Of a stretch of DNA of 49,957 bases, positions 42,925-49,957 are shown piece after piece. The notes beneath the pieces are model-generated. The model ran no database searches. It was not told the DNA's origin and saw only the letters and a program-made list of their open reading frames with translations. The translations under genes were made by a program, and so were the position numbers. This DNA comes from Lachnospiraceae bacterium (GTDB lineage: Bacteria > Bacillota > Clostridia > Lachnospirales > Lachnospiraceae), in assembly GCA_902363675.1 (NCBI GenBank), contig CABJAV010000021.1, forward strand, positions 1 to 49,957, written 5' to 3'. Positions within the stretch are counted from its first letter, which is position 1; every line of letters starts with the position of its first letter.

Positions 42925-44289
42925 CTAATCCGACTCTTTCCTGATCGCGGTCGTCTGGTTTTCATCCACACCTTCCGTATTCTCCCTCACAAACAGGATC
43001 TTAAACGTAAGGAACAAAATCTTGATATCCATCCATACTGAATAATTTTCAATATAAGTCAGGTCAAGTTTTAACTTATCATATGGTGTCGTATTATACT
43101 TTCCATATACCTGCGCATATCCGGTCAGTCCTGCTTTGACTTTCAAACGTAAAACAAACTCCGGAATTTCTTCGGTATACTGGTCTGCGATCACCTGGCG
43201 CTCCGGTCTTGGTCCGACAACGGACATATCGCCCTTTAAAATATTGAAAAGCTGTGGCAGTTCGTCAAAATGAATTGCACGGATCACTCTTCCCACCGGT
43301 GTCACGCGGGCATCGCCTTTTGCCGCCAGTCTTGCTCCTGCATCCTCCGAATGAACGGTCATGCTGCGAAATTTATAAATCATAAACGGTTTTCCATCTT
43401 TTGTCAGGCGCTCCTGCTTGTAAAGGATCGGTCCATGATCATACAGCTTAATCGCCAATACGATCAAAAGCATAAACGGAGATGCAATCACAATTCCAAT
43501 CAGAGAAATCACAATATCCATAATACGCTTGATAAACAAATCTACAATGCCAAGTCCCTGATTCCGTGACAGTAACAGTGGTGTATCAAACAGGTGAATA
43601 TCATCCGCACCACGAAACAGGATATCTGAAATCTTTGGTGTAACATACGTACGAATGGATTCCTGATAACAGTATTTCATGATCTGGTTACGGGCTTCCG
43701 ATGGAAGATCACATAAAAGCACCGCATTATACTTCTGAATCATCGGATACAGTTTTTCATAACCGATGCGATAACTCTGTGCCGCACAGATATTATATTT
43801 GTCTTTTCTTGTATTGATCTTGTCAATCAGATCATCCGGTGAATAATTTCCATATATAACGAGCATCTGTCTCGGCGGATACAGCCATTGGTAAAACTTC
43901 CGTACCAGGCAGACCCAGGGCACAATAAATATAATCTCCGTCAATGTCATCAAAAGCAATGGGCGCGGATTCATATAATCATTGGCAACCATACAGACTT
44001 CAAAATAAGAAACAACCATTGCCAGCAAGACTGCCAGAACCTGAGATAAAACAATATCGGACAAACGCATATAACCGATACGATATCCCCCGAGCACCTT
44101 TGTAAAGAAGAACACGAACAGCACATACATGCCAATAACTGCCCAGTTACCTCTCATGGAAAATTTATTTGCCTTATTCAGCTGCGGGACATAAATCTCA
44201 TACCAGACCCACCCAAAACATACTGCTTCCATTGCAAGTGTCAGCACGTTCGCCACAAAATTCAATAAATGCTTGTACTTTTCTTTCAT
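42925..44289 (-). CDS. Polyprenyl-phosphate sugar-1-phosphate transferase (initiating enzyme)
   Basis: The 454-residue product has four or five membrane segments at the N-terminus, a CoA-binding-like central domain and a C-terminal bacterial sugar transferase domain (about 255-440) with IMDIVISLIGIVIASPFM, KFRSM, HFDELPQLFNILKGDMSVVGPRP and VKAGLTGYAQVYG. It starts polysaccharide assembly by moving a sugar phosphate (commonly galactose or GlcNAc) to undecaprenyl phosphate. It could initiate the polymer built by the 28583-40762 cluster. It lies 50 bases after the HPr gene, with AAGAGGAAAAG upstream of the ATG. Confidence 0.92.
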   Translation of the reverse strand: MKEKYKHLLNFVANVLTLAMEAVCFGWVWYEIYVPQLNKANKFSMRGNWAVIGMYVLFVFFFTKVLGGYRIGYMRLSDIVLSQVLAVLLAMVVSYFEVCMVANDYMNPRPLLLMTLTEIIFIVPWVCLVRKFYQWLYPPRQMLVIYGNYSPDDLIDKINTRKDKYNICAAQSYRIGYEKLYPMIQKYNAVLLCDLPSEARNQIMKYCYQESIRTYVTPKISDILFRGADDIHLFDTPLLLSRNQGLGIVDLFIKRIMDIVISLIGIVIASPFMLLIVLAIKLYDHGPILYKQERLTKDGKPFMIYKFRSMTVHSEDAGARLAAKGDARVTPVGRVIRAIHFDELPQLFNILKGDMSVVGPRPERQVIADQYTEEIPEFVLRLKVKAGLTGYAQVYGKYNTTPYDKLKLDLTYIENYSVWMDIKILFLTFKILFVRENTEGVDENQTTAIRKESD

Positions 44290-44339
44290 AATATAACTTT
44301 TCCTCTTCTTGAACGTCAGCCATGCAAAATATACCGCGT

Positions 44340-44603
44340 TTATTCTCCAACTCCGCTTTCAATAAATGCAACTAATGCAGATAAAGCCTCTGTCTCATCT
44401 ACACCTTCACATACCAGAGTGATTTCATCTCCAGATTTAATGCAGGCTCCAAGCACACTCAGTACACTTTTTGCATTGGCTATATTATTGCCATAATTAA
44501 ACGTAACCTTACATTTATATTTCATTGCTTCTTTGCATAAATTTCCTGCCGGACGTAAATGAAGTCCTGTTGGATTGATAATACGAATTTTCTGTGATAC
44601 CAC
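44340..44603 (-). CDS. ptsH: HPr phosphocarrier protein
   Basis: The 87-residue length is normal for HPr. The active-site TGLHLRPA places His15 in its standard position, and Ser46 lies in NAKSVLSVLG, the regulatory phosphorylation site of Gram-positive HPr. It transfers phosphate from enzyme I to sugar transporters and co-regulates CcpA. No ptsI is adjacent; instead it follows cdaR by 30 bases, an unusual place for a ptsH. Confidence 0.93.
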   Translation of the reverse strand: MVSQKIRIINPTGLHLRPAGNLCKEAMKYKCKVTFNYGNNIANAKSVLSVLGACIKSGDEITLVCEGVDETEALSALVAFIESGVGE

Positions 44604-44633
44604 AATGATTCCCCCTTATCGCGTTATTTTAAT

Positions 44634-45971
44634 TTATTCATTCTGATCCTGCTGTCCTTCACTTTCAGAATCATTTTCTGATGAATCATCATCAGTATTT
44701 TCACTGTCATTTTTTGTTTTGTCTTTAATTTCTATTGTGACAGTAATTGTCTGATAAGCATAATTATCCTCATCCAGATTAAGATCAAGGTTTACCTGAT
44801 GCGTGCCGACTCCAAGATCAGTCACATCAATTGATGCGCTCAGCTGGCTGGTATTCAGCTTATTCAGATCATTTTTCAGTCCACTCACGGTAACCGCCAC
44901 TGTGGACTGGTCAAATGATAAATCATAATTTGAGTCAAGACCATTTACGTTAATCTGGCTGGTACTGAGATTAAACTTCTTCAATTCATAAGCTTCGATA
45001 CGAACTGTCACAGTCACAGTTGCATCCGATGCATTTACCAGTTCAACACCATCCGGCAAATACTCCGAGATATCAATTGTTGTTGTAATATCTTCGCTTG
45101 CCCCGGATACATTCAGTACATCTCCCGGAATATTCAGAGAGCTGAGCGGATTCAGTGTTGTAGATGATCCCTTAACTTTGATTGTCTCCGGTTTGCTGCT
45201 GATTTCCACAACACGGTTGTCCCCATATGGCACACCTGATGTAGAAAATACCAATGGAATTTCCTTAACGCTCAAAATTTTTGCAGAAATTGTAACTGTC
45301 GTATTGCTAAGTTTCAACTTTGTCGTATCGATTTCCTGTCCATCTGCATCATAGAGCGCCGGAATAACATTGTCCGACAAATTCATAGACATTCCATCTA
45401 CATCAATGGTCGCTACGACCGAATCGATTTTGTTTACAATCGAAGCCGGTCCGGAAACATTCAACACATTCGGATTTGTGACTGTAACTTCACCTAACGC
45501 ATAGCCATCCGCAACTTTTCCGCTGGTATCTGCTGTAATAATGAATCTTCTCTTCATCAAATCCTCTAAGGACACTTCCAGATATTTGTTTTTTTCATTA
45601 TATTTTAAGGAACTGTTGCTTCGTTTGCTGATGATCTCAATCGGCACATTTGCCTTATCACCATCTTCATTTACAATCATGCGGTTCATATCTGCCACCG
45701 CAGTAAAATCGGTATCTTCCAGCTTATTCAAAACGCTTCTCTTTGCCGTCACCGCAAAGGATACCGTATTTGTTCCATTTAACACTTCATAGCATTTATT
45801 CATGTCCGTGACTACGGACGCATTCTCAACTGTGACATTCGTGGTATAAGAAACGGTAATCGTAGGATCGTCCGTATTATACACAACCAGCCACAAAATG
45901 AAAGCAAAAACAACTGCCAGTATTTTAAAGCCCAGATTTTTTGTCAGAGTCTTTAGAATTTTATTTCCCAT
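44634..45971 (-). CDS. cdaR: CdaR-like YbbR-domain protein
   Basis: The 445-residue product has an N-terminal signal-anchor segment (about 14-30, ILAVVFAFILWLVVY) and about four YbbR beta repeats outside the cell (for example LSTSQINVNGLDSNYDLSF), then an acidic C-terminal tail. CdaR regulates the diadenylate cyclase CdaA at the membrane. Its start overlaps the end of cdaA by 11 bases, showing translational coupling. The glmM that usually follows cdaR is missing; ptsH follows instead. Confidence 0.93.
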   Translation of the reverse strand: MGNKILKTLTKNLGFKILAVVFAFILWLVVYNTDDPTITVSYTTNVTVENASVVTDMNKCYEVLNGTNTVSFAVTAKRSVLNKLEDTDFTAVADMNRMIVNEDGDKANVPIEIISKRSNSSLKYNEKNKYLEVSLEDLMKRRFIITADTSGKVADGYALGEVTVTNPNVLNVSGPASIVNKIDSVVATIDVDGMSMNLSDNVIPALYDADGQEIDTTKLKLSNTTVTISAKILSVKEIPLVFSTSGVPYGDNRVVEISSKPETIKVKGSSTTLNPLSSLNIPGDVLNVSGASEDITTTIDISEYLPDGVELVNASDATVTVTVRIEAYELKKFNLSTSQINVNGLDSNYDLSFDQSTVAVTVSGLKNDLNKLNTSQLSASIDVTDLGVGTHQVNLDLNLDEDNYAYQTITVTIEIKDKTKNDSENTDDDSSENDSESEGQQDQNE

Positions 45972-46842
45972 TTCTAAACCTCCTTTTCAGCAGCTCAAGC
46001 TTTGTCACCTCATGGTTTCGATTTTGCAGATACTGCAGTTTTTCCCGAAGAAAATCTGCATCGATTCCATGGTAAATCTGACCTTTGGAAGCAATCGAAA
46101 CCTTGCCGGTCTCTTCCGATACCACAATTGTAAGAGAATCACTTACTTCACTTACTCCAACTGCCGCCCTATGTCTTGTACCAAGATTTTTACTCAAAGA
46201 AAGGCTGTCTGATAGCGGAAGATAGCAGGTTGCGGATACCACGCGATCACCTCTGACTATAACTGCACCATCATGAAGTGGTGTGTTCTTCTCAAAAATA
46301 TTAATCAACAGCTGACTGCTTAGAATCGCATCAATATCAATTCCCGTACGTATATATTCATTGAGCAGAATCTCATCTTCAATAACGATCAGTGCACCGG
46401 TGCGAACCTTTCCCATCGCATAGCATGCCTTGATCAGTTCCTCAATGGTTCGATCGGAAAATTTACACTCATCTGATTTTGAAAAATTGAATATCTTACC
46501 AAAGAAATTCTTTTCTCCAAGATTTTCCAATGCTTTACGAAGTTCCGGCTGAAAAATGATAACCAATGCGATCAGCCCTACATTTAAGGTTCTCTCTGCC
46601 AGCCAGAGAATCGTATTCATCTGGAAAATTGCAGAAACCAGAACAAAAAGTAAAATTACAATAATTCCTTTGAACAGATTCCACGCTTTCGTACTTTTGA
46701 TCCATAATAAAATATGGTAAAAGAGAAACGCGATAATTAAAATTTCTATAAAATCAATTGGAGAGAATGAAATATCCGGCAATCCCAATAACATAGATGC
46801 CTGATCATAAAATTCTGCCAGCATACCTTTGAAATTTTGCAT
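45961..46842 (-). CDS. cdaA: Diadenylate cyclase (c-di-AMP synthase)
   Basis: The ATG at 46842 follows AAAGGAG and gives 293 residues. Three N-terminal membrane segments are visible, then a DAC domain with the catalytic motifs DGAVIV and GTRHRAAVG. The enzyme joins two ATP to form c-di-AMP, a signal for turgor, potassium and wall homeostasis. The linked cdaR and the upstream membrane proteins point to a dedicated operon with a promoter at 48402-48429. Confidence 0.95.
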   Translation of the reverse strand: MQNFKGMLAEFYDQASMLLGLPDISFSPIDFIEILIIAFLFYHILLWIKSTKAWNLFKGIIVILLFVLVSAIFQMNTILWLAERTLNVGLIALVIIFQPELRKALENLGEKNFFGKIFNFSKSDECKFSDRTIEELIKACYAMGKVRTGALIVIEDEILLNEYIRTGIDIDAILSSQLLINIFEKNTPLHDGAVIVRGDRVVSATCYLPLSDSLSLSKNLGTRHRAAVGVSEVSDSLTIVVSEETGKVSIASKGQIYHGIDADFLREKLQYLQNRNHEVTKLELLKRRFRNGK

Positions 46843-46878
46843 TCGTCTCTCCTTTCCTATTTCCAATCACAATTGTTT

Positions 46879-47928
46879 CTATTTTAATAAATCTTCATCG
46901 ATATCCAATTCCTTGGCAATTACCTTACGACTGGTCTCTTCCTCTTCTTCAGTCAGTTTTCTCTTACTATGATCGATACGCTTGCCCATACTTGCTGTAT
47001 TTCCAAAATGTTTTACCGTCACTTCTTTGACTGCAACCATTTTCTTTGGAACCGCCTTCACATAGTAATAATAATCATCGTCTTCAAACTGTACACGCTC
47101 TGTGCGGGCGTAATCCAGATTCATAAATAAAAACTGAATCACAAAATCAATCAATAAGGAAATAATGCTTCCAACTAACAGGCTCACTGTTTTTCCGGAA
47201 ATATTCAAAACAATAAACCCTACAAACAATCCTGCAATTTCAATCAACACTCCTGATATAATTGCAAGTGTCCATGCATGGTCTACCTCCATGCGACGTA
47301 CAATGTACACTACAATTGCTGTAACGACAAAAATTGCAATCACCAGAAACATTTCCTTGTTGTTCAGTAACTGTCCAACAGAAATATCGAACTTTGATTG
47401 CGCTGCCGTGTCTTTTTCTGATGTCACATTCATTAACGTGGCTGCATTCTGATGTATTCCTTCCAAAAAATAATAAACTACAGTACCGCAAACAACCGCG
47501 ATCACCGAGTAAGCACCTCGTAAAAGGCTACAGGCAACCGGCATCACATAAGATATCCGCAATTTAAAGCATACCGGTGTCAACACAGCGACAATTCCAT
47601 CTTTTGGTGCAAATCGGAAATACAGAAAAAAAAGTGCTGCAAATAAAATCAACGTGGTAACCGCCACTTCCATAGACAATGCATACATGTCTGCCAGTAC
47701 AAGCAATGCTGAAATCCAGATAATGGCATTCACCGGGAGTATTGCACACACAACCGCAAGTACCAGCGCTACCGGCCACGTACTGATTTTTGCCATAAAA
47801 CCGAGATCATGGTTAATCGTTGCAAAAAGCACGAATGCGATAACAAATTTCACTGCCGGGAACAAATAATTTTCATATTTACTGTAGAAACGGATCAATT
47901 GATCCTTCATCTCTAATAATTTTGTCAT
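46879..47928 (-). CDS. Conserved membrane protein of unknown function
   Basis: The 349-residue product has about nine hydrophobic segments and a charged cytoplasmic C-terminal tail of about 80 residues (YARTERVQFEDDDYYYYV, KRKLTEEEEETSRKVIA). No known domain is recognised; it has no ABC or transporter signature that I can defend. It lies 9 bases after the gene at 47938-48342 and 36 bases before cdaA, so it is probably expressed with the cyclase. Confidence 0.8.
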   Translation of the reverse strand: MTKLLEMKDQLIRFYSKYENYLFPAVKFVIAFVLFATINHDLGFMAKISTWPVALVLAVVCAILPVNAIIWISALLVLADMYALSMEVAVTTLILFAALFFLYFRFAPKDGIVAVLTPVCFKLRISYVMPVACSLLRGAYSVIAVVCGTVVYYFLEGIHQNAATLMNVTSEKDTAAQSKFDISVGQLLNNKEMFLVIAIFVVTAIVVYIVRRMEVDHAWTLAIISGVLIEIAGLFVGFIVLNISGKTVSLLVGSIISLLIDFVIQFLFMNLDYARTERVQFEDDDYYYYVKAVPKKMVAVKEVTVKHFGNTASMGKRIDHSKRKLTEEEEETSRKVIAKELDIDEDLLK

Positions 47929-47937
47929 AAAGCCTCC

Positions 47938-48342
47938 CTATGCTTTTAACTTTTCTTCTCGCCGATACATCTCCTGTACTTTCTTTGCGTGTCTTGCATA
48001 CCGGTGCAACTTTCGTCTCCTCTTATCATATCTTACCCGGTACACAACAGCTGTAACAAACAGATAAGCAGCCATAAACCCAATATACAGCATAATGACA
48101 TGAATTAACAAATCTGTCACATCGGCATTATTAATAAAAGCAATCAGCGCGCTGACGTCTCCGATTCCCCATAAAATCACCAGCAAAATGAACGCAATCG
48201 TTCCTGTGAAAAAGCTTTTTATCATTTCCTTTCCTACATAATCACTGATGTAATATTTACCAGTCTGCTGACATTTTTCATCTTCATATGCATCATATAC
48301 CGCCATACGGTACAATTCTTTTACCCTGTCTTCATTGATCAT
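47938..48342 (-). CDS. Small membrane protein of unknown function
   Basis: The second in-frame ATG (48342) lies 10 bases from AGGAAGG, whereas the ATG at 48351 is only one base from it, so the product is taken as 134 residues. It has an acidic soluble start, two membrane segments (about 45-65 and 82-105) and an Arg/Lys-rich tail. No domain is recognised. It is the first gene of the c-di-AMP operon. Confidence 0.75.
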   Translation of the reverse strand: MINEDRVKELYRMAVYDAYEDEKCQQTGKYYISDYVGKEMIKSFFTGTIAFILLVILWGIGDVSALIAFINNADVTDLLIHVIMLYIGFMAAYLFVTAVVYRVRYDKRRRKLHRYARHAKKVQEMYRREEKLKA

Positions 48343-48401
48343 ATGGTTCATGCCTTCCTATAGTATATTTTATATTTGGACACAATTACGCATTATTTTG
48401 T

Positions 48402-48429
48402 ATTATAGCACATTTATACATTTTTTCAA
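48402..48429 (-). promoter_or_regulatory. Promoter of the c-di-AMP operon
   Basis: TTGAAA (48424-48429), 16-base spacer, TATAAT (48402-48407). This is the best promoter upstream of cdaA. Confidence 0.7.
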
Positions 48430-48502
48430 ACCCACAATCTGATAAATAAAGTGTGCGCTTGCTTTTACTGTATTGGGCATTCCAAAGGAATTTCCTATCC
48501 AA

Positions 48503-48532
48503 TAAAAAACAGCCCCGGAATACCCGAGGCTG
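48503..48532 (-). terminator. Intrinsic terminator of the comF-yvyF unit
   Basis: Minus-strand stem CAGCCTCGGG/CCGGGGCTG with a short loop, followed by TTTTTTATT. Confidence 0.9.
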
Positions 48533-48570
48533 CCAATTTCCACACTATCTGCCACAAATTATTGAATTAT

Positions 48571-48987
48571 TCAAAACTGTTTTTTAAAATAACGCATGCG
48601 ATCATTTTCTCTCGCCCCATGCTCATCCGGCACTGTTCCCTGCCATTTTCCGTTAACAGCTCCCATCAAATCTGTTGAAATTCTCGCCTTACACTTTTTG
48701 CAAAAACGTCCAGAACAAATCGGTCTGCCACAGGATTCGCAGGTGATTTCCGCACTCGTAGGGTTGGAAAGCACAAGCCTCTCCTCTCGAATCCAGCGAA
48801 TAATCTGCTTTACGGAAATCTTCAATTCCTTCGAAAGTTCCTCCACGGAAGCGTCCGGATGATCATGCAAATATTCTTTTACATCCTTAAAACGCTCATC
48901 TATTTTCTTCTGACACTCCGGACACAACCGTTCCCCATCAATCACATTAAACAATCGTCCGCAGCTTCTGCAATTCGTAACATTCAT
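48571..48987 (-). CDS. YvyF-like flagellar-region regulatory protein
   Basis: The ATG at 48987 follows TTAGGAGG and gives 138 residues. The N-terminal zinc ribbon shows CRSCGRLF and CPECQKK, a central helix-turn-helix region follows (VEELSKELKISVKQIIRWIR), and a second Cys cluster lies in the C-terminal half (CESCGRPICSGRFCKKCK). This matches the YvyF/TIGR03826 family, encoded after comFC in Bacillus subtilis and linked to flagellar regulation. No other flagellar genes are in the window. It is 11 bases after the comF stop. Confidence 0.87.
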   Translation of the reverse strand: MNVTNCRSCGRLFNVIDGERLCPECQKKIDERFKDVKEYLHDHPDASVEELSKELKISVKQIIRWIREERLVLSNPTSAEITCESCGRPICSGRFCKKCKARISTDLMGAVNGKWQGTVPDEHGARENDRMRYFKKQF

Positions 48988-48998
48988 TCTGCTTCCTC

Positions 48999-49763
48999 CT
49001 AATAACCATTTCCGATGCACACCGATAGGAAAAAGACTTTTTCCACACCCGCAGCAAGTAGCTGCCTTGCAACGGCTTCCGCTGTGCTTCCTGTCGTGTA
49101 AATGTCATCTACTAATAAAATATATTTATATTTTACTATAAATTTTTCCACATGAAAAGCATTTTTAAGGTTATTTTTGCGTTCCTCATCCCCTAATTCT
49201 TTCTGTGGCTTTGTATCCACAATTCTTTGCACTGCAGCAGGTTCATAGGCCAGCCCTAAAGCATCCGCAAGTTTCTTCGCAAACACATCAGCCTGATTAT
49301 ATCCCCGCTGTTTTTCTTTTTTGCGATACATCGGTACAGGAACCACCGCTTCGACACTTTTTCCTGTAATCCAATCTCCATATTGTTTTTGTGCCTCATC
49401 AGCAAAAAAATCAGCATATGTCCGACGATTTCCATATTTAAAACGATACATCATTTTTTTTGCTTCATCCTGATACAAAAATAAAGCCTTCCCCTGCTGA
49501 TAACAGGAAAACGGTGTTCCTTTCCAAAACGGACTTTGCTTTTGCTGTATTCCTCTGGTACAGTCATGGCAGTATTCCTGTTTTTCCCTGCGCACCGGTC
49601 GTCCGCAATGGTAACAGACATTATCTCCCACCGGCTTTAATTTTGTTTTGCACTTTCTGTGCGTCCATTCTCCGTTTCGTACCTCCGCTGCCTCAAGAAG
49701 ATCATCACACACCGGGCAGCGTGGTGGAAATAAAAACTGTAAAAACTTTCCCCCTGTTTTTAT
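48999..49763 (-). CDS. comF: ComF family protein with apparent ATA start
   Basis: The product has zinc-ribbon Cys pairs (CPVCDD, CYHCGR, CHDC) and a phosphoribosyltransferase domain with YNQADVFAKKLA and the PRPP motif LLVDDIYTTGST. ComF proteins act in DNA uptake or recombination. The natural start is expected at 49763: AAGGAGGT lies 8 bases upstream and the frame then reads KTGGKFLQFLFPPRCPVCDD, but the codon there is ATA. A GTG at 49712 is the next standard start; it has no ribosome binding site and would remove the first zinc cysteine. Either ATA is used or the gene is impaired. It lies 52 bases downstream of the insertion-sequence end. Confidence 0.85.
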   Translation of the reverse strand: MKTGGKFLQFLFPPRCPVCDDLLEAAEVRNGEWTHRKCKTKLKPVGDNVCYHCGRPVRREKQEYCHDCTRGIQQKQSPFWKGTPFSCYQQGKALFLYQDEAKKMMYRFKYGNRRTYADFFADEAQKQYGDWITGKSVEAVVPVPMYRKKEKQRGYNQADVFAKKLADALGLAYEPAAVQRIVDTKPQKELGDEERKNNLKNAFHVEKFIVKYKYILLVDDIYTTGSTAEAVARQLLAAGVEKVFFLSVCIGNGY

Positions 49764-49765
49764 AA

Positions 49766-49815
49766 AGTTTACCTCCTTCCATCTTGTCTGTACATCAGCT
49801 CATCCTCAATTGCCG
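49766..49815 (-). other. Residual 3' coding tail between the insertion sequence and comF
   Basis: A short minus-strand frame ending TAA (GCAATTGAGGATGAG...) reads AIEDELMYRQDGRR and stays open up to the insertion-sequence border; its stop overlaps the comF ribosome binding site. It is probably the last codons of the gene that preceded comF before the insertion. RecD2-type helicase genes often precede comF in related bacteria, but this tail is too short to identify. Confidence 0.4.
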
Positions 49816-49850
49816 TGAACTACCCATTGTCTAAAGCCAATGGGCTTCCT
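49815..49850 (-). mobile_element. Right end of an IS200/IS605-type element (omega-RNA scaffold end)
   Basis: The hairpin CCCATTG/CAATGGG (about 49823-49829 with 49839-49845) around GTCTAAAG, followed on the minus strand by GGTAGTTCAC, is the typical right end of TnpB-bearing elements and the 3' end of their omega RNA. The border is estimated near 49815. Confidence 0.75.
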
Positions 49851-49957
49851 GCTTCGCAGACCTCGTTTCTACGTTCCACTCCGGTCGGAGCAGAACAAAC
49901 ATCCACCGGATGTTTTGCTCCCTACTATCTCCACAGGCGTTAATTCGGGCAGTCCCT
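49831..49957 (-). CDS. tnpB: TnpB (RNA-guided endonuclease) C-terminus, cut by the window edge
   Basis: The minus-strand frame from the right edge reads GTARINACGDSREQN and ends QEAHWL with TAG at 49831-49833. The INACGD motif and the stop within the right-end hairpin are characteristic of TnpB of IS200/IS605 elements. About 41 codons are present. The rest, and any tnpA, lie beyond the window. Confidence 0.85.
   Translation of the reverse strand, partial: GTARINACGDSREQNIRWMFVLLRPEWNVETRSAKQEAHWL

Overview
The window looks like a chromosomal segment from a low-GC, Gram-positive gut Clostridia, most likely a Lachnospiraceae member. This is inferred from gene content and style: many secreted bacterial Ig-like group 2 (BIG2) proteins with Lys-rich mature domains, strong AAGGAGG ribosome binding sites, a PdaB-type deacetylase, an orphan carbamate kinase, BspA-type leucine-rich repeats, and the linkage comF-yvyF next to a c-di-AMP synthase operon. 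No rRNA, tRNA, CRISPR array or prophage was seen. Nearly all genes lie on the minus strand; only three genes read plus.

Layout. 1-240: a palindrome-rich element of unknown kind. 242-7225: a surface-protein region with four BIG2-type secreted proteins, two of them split by frameshifts in A6 tracts, a 56-aa ribbon-helix-helix protein and a polysaccharide deacetylase whose ribosome binding site sits in a hairpin. 7418-10436: oligopeptidase F, LuxS and MTA/SAH nucleosidase, an AI-2/methyl-cycle operon. 10505-14806: carbamate kinase, GtrA-like protein, HtrA protease and a UDP-sugar pyrophosphorylase. 14923-19524: LCP protein, zinc-ribbon protein, phosphohexomutase, HAD hydrolase and PHP phosphoesterase. 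20046-23990: a chemoreceptor in one operon with two secreted BIG2 proteins. 24082-28452: acyltransferase, a second LCP protein and a secreted beta-helix protein.

28583-40762 is one long minus-strand operon for a teichoic-acid-like wall polymer: GT2 glycosyltransferase, tandem LicD, TagG/TagH exporter, CDP-glycerol polymerase, IspD/TarI-like cytidylyltransferase, SDR epimerase, pyruvyl transferase, and a secreted metallo-beta-lactamase-fold enzyme with wall-binding repeats, an architecture like pneumococcal phosphorylcholine esterase. The neighbouring LCP proteins (wall-polymer ligases), OatA-like acyltransferase, phosphohexomutase, UDP-sugar pyrophosphorylase and polyprenyl-phosphate sugar transferase (42925-44289) plausibly supply, start, attach and decorate this polymer.

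42925-48342 carries the sugar transferase, HPr, and the c-di-AMP genes cdaR and cdaA, with two uncharacterised membrane proteins at the promoter-proximal end. 48571-49763 is yvyF-comF; comF appears to have ATA where its start codon should be. The window ends in the C-terminus of an IS200/IS605-type TnpB (49831-49957), whose right end lies just upstream of comF.
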